A stretch of 64,000 bases of DNA from Saccharomonospora viridis DSM 43017 (lineage in GTDB: Bacteria > Actinomycetota > Actinomycetes > Mycobacteriales > Pseudonocardiaceae). The position numbers were made by a program, and so were the translations under genes. The DNA is taken from positions 1,576,001-1,640,000 of the forward strand of contig NC_013159.1 of assembly GCF_000023865.1 (NCBI RefSeq), given 5' to 3'. Shown here piece by piece: positions 51,031 to 60,264 of this stretch. The notes below the pieces were generated by a model that worked only from the letters and a program-made list of their open reading frames with translations, was not told where the DNA came from and ran no database searches. Each line of letters starts with the position of its first letter. The first letter of the stretch is position 1.

Positions 51031-51528
51031 TCAGCTCGCTTCAGGCGGGTTCGGATCGGTGAGCTGTGGTCGGTCGGAGGACGGCCACACATACGGCAGG
51101 TTGTCCGGTACGTCGGGGAAGAGCGGCCGGTAATGTTCCGGGTCCTTGCGCACGAGGGCGGAGCGGTGGCTGCGGTGGAACTCCTCGTCGCCCAGCCACG
51201 GCGGCAGGTCGTTGGCCACGGCCAGTGTCGCCTGGTCACGCACGACCCTGATGCCGAGGGCCGAAGCCAGGTCGGCCACCATCTTCCGCGCGCACGTGTC
51301 CGCCCTACCCTGTGCGCGCCACACCTCGCACATGGTCAGCCCGTAGCGGGTGAGCGCCTCCTCGTAACCGGCCCACATGCGCACCGCGGGATGACGACGC
51401 CAGCCGTGTCCCGGCACGGTCAGGGCCCGCAACACCTGGAGGGCCTCGACCCGTTGTTTGCCCAGCCGTCGTTGGTCGAGGACGTGGGCCGTCGCGGCGA
51501 AGTCGGGATAGGGCAGAAACGTCTGCAC
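51031..51528 (-). CDS. MSMEG_6728-family protein (T4 endonuclease V-like fold)
   Basis: A 165-residue protein beginning MQTFLPYPDFAATAHVLDQRRLGKQRVEALQVL, the signature of the MSMEG_6728 family. That family is related to pyrimidine-dimer DNA glycosylase of T4 endoV type. HPAVRMWAGYEEALTRYGLTMCEVW and HRSHRSALVRKDPEHYRPLFP, both conserved, resemble the endoV core. DNA repair is a plausible role, not shown. The GTG start follows AGGAAG. It is convergent with gpgS. Confidence 0.82.
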   Translation of the reverse strand: MQTFLPYPDFAATAHVLDQRRLGKQRVEALQVLRALTVPGHGWRRHPAVRMWAGYEEALTRYGLTMCEVWRAQGRADTCARKMVADLASALGIRVVRDQATLAVANDLPPWLGDEEFHRSHRSALVRKDPEHYRPLFPDVPDNLPYVWPSSDRPQLTDPNPPEAS

Positions 51529-51666
51529 GCCGCTTCCTAGCCGTGATGGGGGCGGGGTCGCTTCCCGTCCCGCTCGACGCGGTGTTCGCCGTCGGCGGTC
51601 GACACGGTCGCCACCCCACGTGCGACGTCGGTCCGGGAACCGACCGTACCGGGGCTCATGGTCGTC

Positions 51667-52116
51667 TCACGGTGTCGTGGTCGACGGCATGGGTCCGTTC
51701 GGGCCGGGCAGGGTGTCGGGGTCGGGTTCGTGTCCCGGTTCGCCTCGGGTGCGTCGGGTGCGTTTGAGTTCCGCCTCGTACGCGTGCCGTTGTCCCGGGG
51801 TGAGCGCGCGTGCCTGGTCGACGAATCGGTGGAACACGCCGTAGTAGGTGTCCTCGTAGTCCTCGACGACCTGGTAGGTCCAGCGTCCCGGCAGCACGTT
51901 GCGGCCCAGGAGTTCTCGGTCCAGTCGGGCGGCGAGTTCGTGGTGCCCGGCGTCGTGGAGCATGCCGATGGCTTCCTCGAGGGCGAAGTCGGCGGTTCCG
52001 GTGAGCCGATGGAACGCGTAGAGGTGGCCACGCGCTTCTTCCACCGCTTCCCAGGCCTCGGTGAGCTTGCCCACGGCTCGCACCGTGGCGGTGTCCGGTC
52101 GGGAGGTGTGTGTCAT
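51667..52116 (-). CDS. Conserved actinobacterial protein of unknown function
   Basis: A 149-residue soluble, mostly helical protein. EARGHLYAFHRLTGTADFALEEAIGMLHDAGH and DRELLGRNVLPGRWTYQVVEDYEDTYYGVFHRFVDQAR look like the conserved part and recur in related actinobacterial proteins from memory. The C-terminal third is charged and Pro-rich. No catalytic motif is recognised. ATG 52116 is preferred because the longer form (to 52149) would add unlike residues. It is divergent from the SRPBCC gene with an 80-bp gap. Confidence 0.65.
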   Translation of the reverse strand: MTHTSRPDTATVRAVGKLTEAWEAVEEARGHLYAFHRLTGTADFALEEAIGMLHDAGHHELAARLDRELLGRNVLPGRWTYQVVEDYEDTYYGVFHRFVDQARALTPGQRHAYEAELKRTRRTRGEPGHEPDPDTLPGPNGPMPSTTTP

Positions 52117-52196
52117 GGGTGGTCGGGTACCCGAGACACACACCGTCATACGCCGAGTTTCGGCGTCACCGACCGCACCCGAAGGAGGGGATTGTC

Positions 52197-52667
52197 GTGA
52201 GCACGGTGATGAAGGCGGTCGACGTGGATGTTCCGCTGTCCACCGCGTACAACCAATGGACCCAGTTCGAGTCGTTCCCGGAGTTCATGGAGGGTGTCGA
52301 AGAGGTTCGGCAGTTGGACGACACGCACACCCATTGGGTGACCCGGGTCGGGGGTGTCACGCGCGAGTTCGACGCGACGATCACCGAGCAACACCCTGAC
52401 GAGCGGGTCGCCTGGACCTCGGAATCCGGGCCGCGGCACGCCGGTGTGATCACATTCCATCGGCTCGGGCCGAGCCGCACCCGGGTCACGGCGCAGATGG
52501 ACATCGATCCGGACGGTTTCCTGGAGCAGGTGGCCGACAAGACCGGGATGCTGGGCAAGCGCGTCAACGGCGACATGCACCGGTTCAAGGAGTTCATCGA
52601 GCGCCGCGGGCACGAGACCGGTGGCTGGCGCGGTGACATCGACACCCCGCCCACGGCGGGGACGTGA
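52197..52667 (+). CDS. SRPBCC family protein (polyketide cyclase/dehydrase-like)
   Basis: A 156-residue START-like protein. DVDVPLSTAYNQWTQFESFPEFMEGVEEVRQLDDTHTHW, TREFDATITEQHPDERVAWTS and VTFHRLGPSRTRVTAQMDIDP-like strands form the helix-grip ligand pocket typical of CoQ10-binding or cyclase-like members. The C-terminal tail carries HETGGWRGDI. GTG 52197 follows GAAGGAGGGG. Stand-alone proteins of this type are common in actinobacteria and usually of unknown ligand. Confidence 0.82.
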   Translation: MSTVMKAVDVDVPLSTAYNQWTQFESFPEFMEGVEEVRQLDDTHTHWVTRVGGVTREFDATITEQHPDERVAWTSESGPRHAGVITFHRLGPSRTRVTAQMDIDPDGFLEQVADKTGMLGKRVNGDMHRFKEFIERRGHETGGWRGDIDTPPTAGT

Positions 52668-53955
<1,288 letters not shown>

Positions 53956-53962
53956 CAACGAC

Positions 53963-55171
53963 ATGGCAGTGAAGACGCTCGACGACCTGCTCGGCGAGGG
54001 CGTTTCCGGTCGGCGCGTGCTCGTGCGCGCCGACCTCAACGTCCCGCTCGACGGAGAGAAGATCACAGACGACGGTCGGGTCCGTGCCGCGTTGCCCACC
54101 ATCCGCGCGTTGGCGGAGGCCGGGGCCCGCGTGATCGTGACGGCGCATCTCGGTCGACCCAAGGGTGCGCCCGACCCGGCGTACTCCCTGCGGCCCGTGG
54201 CCGCTCGACTCGGCGAACTGCTCGGCACCGAGGTGCCGTTGGCCGGCGACGTGGTGGGGGACCAGGCCAAGGCCGCGGTTTCCGCACTGGGCGACGGTGA
54301 CGTCGTACTGCTGGAGAACGTGCGGTTCGACCCGAGGGAGACCAGCAAGTCCGAATCGGAACGGGCGCAGTTGGCCCGGGAGTTGGCGGAACTGACCGGC
54401 GGGAACGGTGCGTTCGTGTCCGACGGGTTCGGCGTGGTCCACCGCAAGCAGGCATCGGTCTACGACGTCGCGCGTGTGCTGCCTCCCTACGCGGGGGGTC
54501 TCGTGCTCGCCGAGTTGGACGTGCTGAAGACGTTGACCGGTGACCCCCAACGGCCTTACGCGGTGGTGCTCGGTGGGTCGAAGGTGTCGGACAAACTCGC
54601 CGTCATCGAGGCGCTGTTGCCGAAGGTCGATCGGCTGCTCGTCGGTGGTGGTATGTGCTTCACCTTCCTCGCCGCGCAGGGGCACGGTGTCGGTTCCTCG
54701 CTGCTGGAGACCGACATGGTGGACACGTGCAAGCGGTTGCTGGCCGACGCGGGGGACAAGCTGATGCTGCCCACGGACGTCGTGGTGGCCGATGCCTTCT
54801 CCGCTGATGCCGCCACGCGCACCGTGCCCATCACCGGGATCGAGGACGGTTGGATGGGACTGGACGTCGGTCCGGAGACCGTGGCCGCGTTCGGGGCGGC
54901 GATCCGGGAGGCGCGCACGCTGTTTTGGAACGGCCCCATGGGCGTGTTCGAGATGGCACCGTTCGCCGAGGGCACCCGAGGTGTTGCGACGGCGATCGCC
55001 GAATCGGACGCGTTCAGCGTCGTCGGCGGCGGCGACTCGGCCGCGGCCGTGCGTCAGCTCGGGCTGCCCGAGGACGGTTTCTCGCACATCTCCACCGGAG
55101 GCGGGGCTTCGCTGGAATACCTGGAGGGCAAGGACCTGCCCGGCGTCGCCGTGTTGAGTGAGGAGCAGTGA
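53963..55171 (+). CDS. pgk: Phosphoglycerate kinase
   Basis: A 402-residue two-domain kinase. [13 protein letters not shown] and [15 protein letters not shown] form the 3-phosphoglycerate site. [14 protein letters not shown] and [20 protein letters not shown] are the actinobacterial variants of the family motifs. The ATP domain has [36 protein letters not shown] and [15 protein letters not shown]. Its last base is shared with the tpiA start codon (TGATG), so translation is coupled. Confidence 0.97.
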   Translation: MAVKTLDDLLGEGVSGRRVLVRADLNVPLDGEKITDDGRVRAALPTIRALAEAGARVIVTAHLGRPKGAPDPAYSLRPVAARLGELLGTEVPLAGDVVGDQAKAAVSALGDGDVVLLENVRFDPRETSKSESERAQLARELAELTGGNGAFVSDGFGVVHRKQASVYDVARVLPPYAGGLVLAELDVLKTLTGDPQRPYAVVLGGSKVSDKLAVIEALLPKVDRLLVGGGMCFTFLAAQGHGVGSSLLETDMVDTCKRLLADAGDKLMLPTDVVVADAFSADAATRTVPITGIEDGWMGLDVGPETVAAFGAAIREARTLFWNGPMGVFEMAPFAEGTRGVATAIAESDAFSVVGGGDSAAAVRQLGLPEDGFSHISTGGGASLEYLEGKDLPGVAVLSEEQ

Positions 55172-55956
55172 TGGCCCGCAAGCCGCTGATCGCAGGCAAC
55201 TGGAAGATGAATCTGAACCACCTCGAGGCCATCGCCCTGGTTCAGAAGATCGCCTTCTCGTTGCCGGAGAAGTACTACGAGAAGGTCGATGTGACGGTGC
55301 TTCCGCCGTTCACCGACATCCGTAGCGTGCAGACACTGGTCGACGGGGACAAGCTCCTGCTCACCTACGGGGCTCAGGACGTGTCGCCGCACGACTCCGG
55401 TGCCTACACCGGCGACATCTCCGCTCCGATGCTCGCCAAGCTGGGCTGCACCTATGTCGTGGTCGGCCACTCCGAGCGGCGCGAGTACCACGGCGAGACC
55501 GACGAGCTCGTGAACAAGAAGGTCCGTGCCGCGCTCAAGCACGGGCTGTCGCCGATCGTGTGTGTCGGCGAGCAGTTGGAGGTTCGGGAAGCCGGCGGTC
55601 ACATCGAGCACACCACGTCTCAGCTCATCGCGGCGCTGAAGGGGCTCAAGACCGAACAGGTGAACAACGTGGTGGTGGCCTATGAACCCGTGTGGGCCAT
55701 CGGCACGGGCCGTGTCGCCACCCCTTCCGACGCCGAAGAGGTGTGTGCCGCGTTGCGGACGGCGCTGGCCGACAAGTACGGTGCCGACCTCGCCCAGCGG
55801 GTGCGGGTGCTCTACGGTGGCTCGGTGAAGTCGAGCAACGTGGCCGACCTCGTCAAGTGTGACAACGTCGACGGAGCTCTCGTGGGTGGTGCCAGCCTCG
55901 ACGGTGAGGAGTTCACGAAACTGTGTGCTCTCGCGGCGGGTGGCCCACTACCGTGA
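55171..55956 (+). CDS. tpiA: Triosephosphate isomerase
   Basis: A 261-residue TIM barrel. Catalytic residues are Lys12 (AGNWKMNLN), His100 ([14 protein letters not shown]) and Glu172 ([17 protein letters not shown], loop six). [15 protein letters not shown] and [15 protein letters not shown] make the phosphate site. ATG 55171 gives the usual [11 protein letters not shown]; the GTG directly before it is less likely. It belongs to the gap-pgk-tpiA operon. Confidence 0.97.
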   Translation: MARKPLIAGNWKMNLNHLEAIALVQKIAFSLPEKYYEKVDVTVLPPFTDIRSVQTLVDGDKLLLTYGAQDVSPHDSGAYTGDISAPMLAKLGCTYVVVGHSERREYHGETDELVNKKVRAALKHGLSPIVCVGEQLEVREAGGHIEHTTSQLIAALKGLKTEQVNNVVVAYEPVWAIGTGRVATPSDAEEVCAALRTALADKYGADLAQRVRVLYGGSVKSSNVADLVKCDNVDGALVGGASLDGEEFTKLCALAAGGPLP

Positions 55957-56017
55957 CATCGGCGCGGATTGCGCTACTCTTGGTATCCCCGCCACGCGCA
56001 GTACACAGAGGATGACA

Positions 56018-56248
56018 ATGGAACTGTTCCTGCAAATTTTGTTGATCGTCTCCAGCGTGCTGCTGATCATCGCGGTGCTGCTGCACCGTGGTCGAGGCGG
56101 CGGGCTGTCGTCCCTGTTCGGTGGCGGTATGCAGTCGAGCCTTTCCGGGTCGAGCGTGGCCGAGAAGAACCTCGACCGCATCACGCTCGGGATCGGTGCT
56201 GTGTGGGTGATCGCCATCGTTGGGCTCGGTCTGCTGGTGAAACTCTGA
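56018..56248 (+). CDS. secG: Preprotein translocase subunit SecG
   Basis: A 76-residue membrane protein with two helices (LFLQILLIVSSVLLIIAVLLH and LGIGAVWVIAIVGLGLLVKL) joined by the conserved RGRGGGLSSLFGGGMQSSLSGSSVAEKNLDRIT loop; it forms part of SecYEG. ATG 56018 is preferred to 56012 because AGAGG then stands 6 nt upstream. TACTCT at 55975-55980 might be a promoter between tpiA and secG. Confidence 0.94.
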   Translation: MELFLQILLIVSSVLLIIAVLLHRGRGGGLSSLFGGGMQSSLSGSSVAEKNLDRITLGIGAVWVIAIVGLGLLVKL

Positions 56249-56301
56249 TCGGCGTTGGCGTGCGAGGAGCGTACGTCAACTTTCTGGTGGGGTGACGATT
56301 C

Positions 56302-56649
56302 ATGGTTGGCGGTAACGCGATTCGAGGCACGCGGATCGGGGCGGGCCCCTCGAACGAGACGGAGCGTGGGGAGGCTGCTCCGCGACGTCGGGTCTCCTAT
56401 TGGTGCGCCAACGGACACGAGTCACGTCCGTCGTTCGCGATGGACGCGGAGACTCCGGAACAGTGGGACTGCCCGCGCTGCGGTTTGCCCGCGGGGCGGG
56501 ACCGGGAGAATCCTCCCGCAGCCCCTCGCACGGAGCCGTACAAGTCGCATCTGGCGTACGTGAAGGAACGTCGGAGCGACGCCGACGGTGAGGCCATCCT
56601 CGCCGAGGCGCTGGAACGGCTGCGTCGTCGCCGCGAAGGCGAAGGCTGA
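56302..56649 (+). CDS. rbpA: RNA polymerase-binding protein RbpA
   Basis: A 115-residue actinobacterial transcription activator that binds the principal sigma factor and RNA polymerase. The N-terminal tail is followed by the zinc-ribbon-like core SYWCANGHESRPSFA...WDCPRCGLPAG with its Cys pairs, the basic linker with PRTEPYKSHLAYVKERRS, and the sigma-interaction helix EAILAEALERLRRRREG. RbpA stabilises open complexes and contributes to rifampicin tolerance in relatives. It follows secG by 53 bp, as in many actinobacteria. Confidence 0.95.
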   Translation: MVGGNAIRGTRIGAGPSNETERGEAAPRRRVSYWCANGHESRPSFAMDAETPEQWDCPRCGLPAGRDRENPPAAPRTEPYKSHLAYVKERRSDADGEAILAEALERLRRRREGEG

Positions 56650-56702
56650 TCCGGTTTCTCCTCCGGCGACAGCTGAAGCTGGGACAACAACAAAAGGTAC
56701 AT

Positions 56703-56780
56703 ACCACGAAGGCCACTTTTCCTGAGCCAGCCGCAGGGAAAGGTGGCCTTCACTTGCACAGGAAAAGTGGCCTTCGTGGT
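56703..56780. repeat. 22-bp perfect inverted repeat with a third related copy
   Basis: The left arm (56703-56724, starting ACCACGAAGGCCACTTTT) and right arm (56759-56780) are exact complements over 22 bp. A third, diverged copy of the right arm (CAGGGAAAGGTGGCCTTCAC, from 56734) lies between them. The unit sits between convergent rbpA and the histidine kinase and reaches the kinase stop codon. It probably ends both transcripts, but the extra copy suggests a repeated element rather than a simple terminator. Confidence 0.85.
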
Positions 56781-58018
56781 TAGGTGAGCGGATAGCGGGC
56801 CCGGATTCGGAACCCACCGTCGTCGGTGCATTCGGCGTCGAACGTGCCTCCGAGGAGTTTGGCGCGTTCGGCGAGCCCGGCGAGGCCGTAGCCGCCACCG
56901 GGAGGCAGCGCGGGATTACGGCGGGCGTTGGGGCGGTCGTTGCGCACTTCCACGGAAAGCGTGTCGTTGGACGCGGAGATGTGCACGAACGCGGTGGCCC
57001 CCGGCGCGTGCTTACGGACGTTGGTCAACGCCTCCTGCACCGTGCGGTAGGCCGCCGCCGAGACCTGGCGTGGCAGTGAGCTCGGCAGGTTCTCCACCGA
57101 CACTCTCACCGGAACACCGGCATGACGTATGAGCTCGTCGAGATTGTCCAGATCCGCTTGGACGGTCATGTCGGAGCCCGACCGCAACACACCCACAAGC
57201 CCCCGCAGCTCCTCCAAGGTGCGTCTGCTCAGCGTGCGGATCGTGTCGGCGGTCTTTTTGGCCTCCGGGTCGGTGTCGGCCGCGCACAACACCCCCGCCT
57301 GCATGGCGATGAGGGTGATGTCGTGGGACACCACGTCATGCATTTCCCTCGCCAGTCGGGCCCGCTCCTCGGCCCGCACCGCTTGTGTATGAAGTTGTCG
57401 TTCCCGGTCCCGGCTTTCCGCAAGTTCCGCCAGACGCGCGGCCAGTTCCGCCCTCGCCTGGATGAGCAAACCGATCGCCACCGGCATGCCCGCCACGATC
57501 ACGCCGTAGATGGCGTCGAGGATGTGCATGCGCCAGGTGAGATCGAAGAAATCGGCCAGCGGCCAGAGTATGAACCGGCACAGCCACACCAGACCGGCCC
57601 CCACCCACATGTGCCAGTGGAACGGCTTACGGCGTGCGAGGTATCCCAACGCGAACATGGCGGCCAACTGGGCCCAGCCCGCGAAGAAACCGGGAACGGC
57701 GAGCACGACCGCGGTGAACGGGAAGCGGCGGCGCAACAGCAGTGCCACACAACTGGCGGCGGACAGGTACACGGAATACGGCGGTGCTTGCTCGGGAACC
57801 ACCAGCCACACGTCCAGCACCGCGATGACGACGAAAGCCAGATCCGTCGCGATACCGGTGAGGGCAGGGCGTCTCGCGAACACCTTCGTCGACGGATCTG
57901 TCGGGCTCACCGTCGACGGGTCTGCCGGGCTCGCACTGCGCTGCTGCGGCAGCTCCGCTGTCTCCGCGCCAGAACCGCTGACCGGGACCCCGGTTAGGGA
58001 TATTCCCTGTGTGGTCAT
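56780..58018 (-). CDS. Sensor histidine kinase, NarL-type (HisKA_3)
   Basis: A 412-residue membrane kinase. A 50-residue disordered, Pro/Ser-rich cytoplasmic start precedes four to five helices (about residues 55-190). The dimerisation box has ERARLAREMHDVVSHDITLIAMQAG with the phospho-His near residue 227. The HATPase domain has EALTNVRKHAPGATAFVHI (N box) and GGGYGLAGLAERAKLLGG (G box). ATG 58018 was chosen; a start at 58051 adds 11 residues. No response regulator gene lies on either side, so the partner is elsewhere. The signal is unknown. Confidence 0.9.
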   Translation of the reverse strand: MTTQGISLTGVPVSGSGAETAELPQQRSASPADPSTVSPTDPSTKVFARRPALTGIATDLAFVVIAVLDVWLVVPEQAPPYSVYLSAASCVALLLRRRFPFTAVVLAVPGFFAGWAQLAAMFALGYLARRKPFHWHMWVGAGLVWLCRFILWPLADFFDLTWRMHILDAIYGVIVAGMPVAIGLLIQARAELAARLAELAESRDRERQLHTQAVRAEERARLAREMHDVVSHDITLIAMQAGVLCAADTDPEAKKTADTIRTLSRRTLEELRGLVGVLRSGSDMTVQADLDNLDELIRHAGVPVRVSVENLPSSLPRQVSAAAYRTVQEALTNVRKHAPGATAFVHISASNDTLSVEVRNDRPNARRNPALPPGGGYGLAGLAERAKLLGGTFDAECTDDGGFRIRARYPLT

Positions 58019-58153
58019 GGGTTTCGACCTCTCGTCTCGTGGACTCGACACAGAGAGGTTTCTGGTGCAAGGGCTACAAAAGCAACCCCTAGAGCATGTG
58101 CGCTTGCAACAAAACCGTGTGAAACGTTCCGTGCTATGGGCGGAACACAGGCC

Positions 58154-58936
58154 TCAGCGCCGCAAGGTGTGGATCTTCGACGCTGCGGACCGGTCGATCA
58201 GCCACACCGTGCGTTGCTTGCCCCGGGCACCGGACGCGGGAAGGCTCATCTCGTCGGCACCGGCGAGGGCCAGCGCCACGGCATCCGCCTTGGCCTCGCC
58301 CGAGGTGAGCAGCCATACCTCCTCGGCGGCGCGGATAGCCGGGAAAGTCAACGACAACCGGGTGGGTGGGGGTTTCGGGCAGTCGCGCACGGCCACGACC
58401 GTGGAACGCGTCTCCGCCGCGGCGGGGGAGGACGGGAAGATCGACGCGACGTGTCCCTCGCCACCGATGCCCAGCAGCAGGATGTCGAAAGTGGGCACTT
58501 CGACGGCGCCGGTGGCCGTGCTCGACGATCGAGCGGCCGCCGCGAGCACCTCGGCATACCCCGCGGCCGCCGCGTCCGGGTCATCGCCGAACTCGCCGTC
58601 CGAGGCGGCCATCGCATGCACCCGGCTCTCCTCCACCGGAACGTGGTCCAGCAGCGCCTGTCGCGCCTGCTTCTCGTTACGTTCGTCGTCGTCGGCCGGG
58701 AGGAAGCGTTCGTCGCCCCAGAAGATGTCCAACTGCGACCAATCCACGGCGTTCTTGGCGGGGCTGCGACGTACCTGTTCGAGTACGGCGATGCCGGTGC
58801 CCCCACCGGTCAGGACGACCGAGGCCGACCCCTTGCGGGCCTGAATGTCGGCCAGCGTCGACACCAGTCGGGCGGCGGCGGCCGCGGCGAGCACTTCCGG
58901 GTCGGGGTGGACGACGACAGTGGGATCCATGCTCAT
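58154..58936 (-). CDS. pgl: 6-phosphogluconolactonase
   Basis: A 260-residue enzyme hydrolysing the lactone made by Zwf. SVVLTGGGTGIAVLEQV, DIFWGDERFLPADDDERNEKQARQALL and LLLGIGGEGHVASIFP are the family signatures (the usual GxGxDGHxASLFP motif has GEGHVASIFP here). LSLTFPAIRAAEEVWLLTSGEAKADAV follows. It is the last gene of tal-pgi-zwf-opcA-pgl, 2 bp after opcA. GGAGG precedes the ATG. No clear terminator was seen beyond it. Confidence 0.94.
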   Translation of the reverse strand: MSMDPTVVVHPDPEVLAAAAAARLVSTLADIQARKGSASVVLTGGGTGIAVLEQVRRSPAKNAVDWSQLDIFWGDERFLPADDDERNEKQARQALLDHVPVEESRVHAMAASDGEFGDDPDAAAAGYAEVLAAAARSSSTATGAVEVPTFDILLLGIGGEGHVASIFPSSPAAAETRSTVVAVRDCPKPPPTRLSLTFPAIRAAEEVWLLTSGEAKADAVALALAGADEMSLPASGARGKQRTVWLIDRSAASKIHTLRR

Positions 58937-58938
58937 GC

Positions 58939-59955
58939 CTACGCCTCCGGTTCCTTCGTGGCCGTGGATTCCGCGGCCGGTTCCTGGCCGTTCGCCGCCG
59001 CGGCGCCGCCGCGTTTGCTTCTTTGAGTCGGTTTCCGTCCGGACGAGAGCTTGGTCAACCCGCGGAGCGCGGCCTCGTAGACCTCGTCGGGGTCGAGCCT
59101 GCGCAGCTCTTCGATGAGACAGTCACGATTGTCCCTGCGATGTAGGTCGACCCGCCGGGTTGGTTGACCCGGTTGGATCAATGTGCCGGTTTTGCCGTCG
59201 GGTCGGCGTAATTCGATGGGGCCGGATGGCCGGTCGAGCCGCACCGCCACGATGCCTTGCGCCGCCGTGGTCTTGACCCGTTTCACCGGCACGTTCAAAT
59301 ACTCGGCGAGCCAACCCGCGAGCAGCTCGGTGGAGGGGGAATCGGCTTCCCCCGTCACCGACGCACTCGTGATCGGTTCGTACGGTGGCAGGTCGAGGGC
59401 GGCCACCAACTGCGCTCGCCAGTTGGTCAGCCGTGTCCACGCCAGGTCGGTGTCCCCGGCCGCGTAGTTCTTGCTGCGAGTCCTCAACGCCCGGATCGGG
59501 TTGTTCTCGGCGGCCGCGTCGGTGATCCGGCGTTGTGCGAGTTGCCCGAGTTGGTCCTGCGCCGGTGCCTTCGGGCCCTTGCCCGGCCACCAGGTGACCG
59601 TGGGGGTGTCCGGCAACAGCAGCGGGACGACCGCGCTGCGGCCCTGATTCGCCAGCGGGCCGTACAACCGCAACACGATGACGTCGCTGGCCCCCGCGTC
59701 GCCGCCGACCCGGATCTGGCCGTCGATCCGCGGCGCCGCGCTCCGCGTTCCCTTCGCCACCACGATCACCCGCGACGGGTGTTCGCGGCTCGCCTCGTTG
59801 GCGGCGTCGATGGCGTCCTCGAGTTGTTCGTCGTCCTCCGCGGCGATCACCAGGGTCAGCACCCGGCCCAACGCCACCGCGCCGCCCCGCTCGCGGATCT
59901 CCACGAGCTTCTTGTTCAACTGCGACGTTGTGGTCGACGGCAGATCGATAATCAT
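58939..59955 (-). CDS. opcA: Glucose-6-phosphate dehydrogenase assembly protein OpcA
   Basis: A 338-residue protein of the OpcA family, an oligomerisation and redox-linked activator of glucose-6-phosphate dehydrogenase in cyanobacteria and actinobacteria. VALGRVLTLVIAAEDDEQLEDAIDAANEASREHPSRVIVV opens the fold, and VPLLLPDTPTVTWWPGKGP and TRLTNWRAQLVAALD are typical. The C-terminal 35 residues are Lys/Ala-rich and disordered. Start ATG 59955 follows AGGAGA. The 298-bp gap to zwf is unusual for this operon and is filled mainly by a tandem repeat. Confidence 0.93.
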   Translation of the reverse strand: MIIDLPSTTTSQLNKKLVEIRERGGAVALGRVLTLVIAAEDDEQLEDAIDAANEASREHPSRVIVVAKGTRSAAPRIDGQIRVGGDAGASDVIVLRLYGPLANQGRSAVVPLLLPDTPTVTWWPGKGPKAPAQDQLGQLAQRRITDAAAENNPIRALRTRSKNYAAGDTDLAWTRLTNWRAQLVAALDLPPYEPITSASVTGEADSPSTELLAGWLAEYLNVPVKRVKTTAAQGIVAVRLDRPSGPIELRRPDGKTGTLIQPGQPTRRVDLHRRDNRDCLIEELRRLDPDEVYEAALRGLTKLSSGRKPTQRSKRGGAAAANGQEPAAESTATKEPEA

Positions 59956-59999
59956 CGAAGTCTCCTGTGTCGGTCCGCGCCCGGCGAGCCGCCCCTGGA

Positions 60000-60264
60000 C
60001 TCGGACGCCTGCGGTGTTGTGCGGGACACCCTCCCTACTCGGACTTGCCGGGCAGGCCGGAGCAGGGGCCCACCCCGGTCGGCGTCCACAACGGGCAGGC
60101 CAGTCTCCGTCACGGACGCCTGCGGTGTTGTGCGGGACGCCCGCACCCGGTCGGCGTCCGCGATGGGCAGACCATCCTCCGTCACGGACGCCTGCGGTGT
60201 TGTGCGGGACGCCCGCACCCGGTCGGCGTCCGCGATGGGCAGACCATCCTCCGTCACGGACGCC
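60000..60264. repeat. 72-bp tandem repeat at the 3' end of zwf
   Basis: Two identical 72-bp units (60111-60182 and 60183-60254) begin CACGGACGCCTGCGGTG. A third, diverged unit (60000-60110) has a 39-bp in-frame-length insertion. A truncated fourth start (60255-60264) lies inside zwf and encodes its last codons. Each unit contains GGACGCC and its complement GGCGTCC, plus a GCGGG-ACG-CCCGC hairpin. The array fills most of the zwf-opcA gap. Confidence 0.92.

Noticed and set aside
58126-58146. GTTCCG/CGGAAC dyad upstream of the kinase gene
   Set aside because: Short arms and 9-nt spacer; no known regulator consensus matched with confidence.
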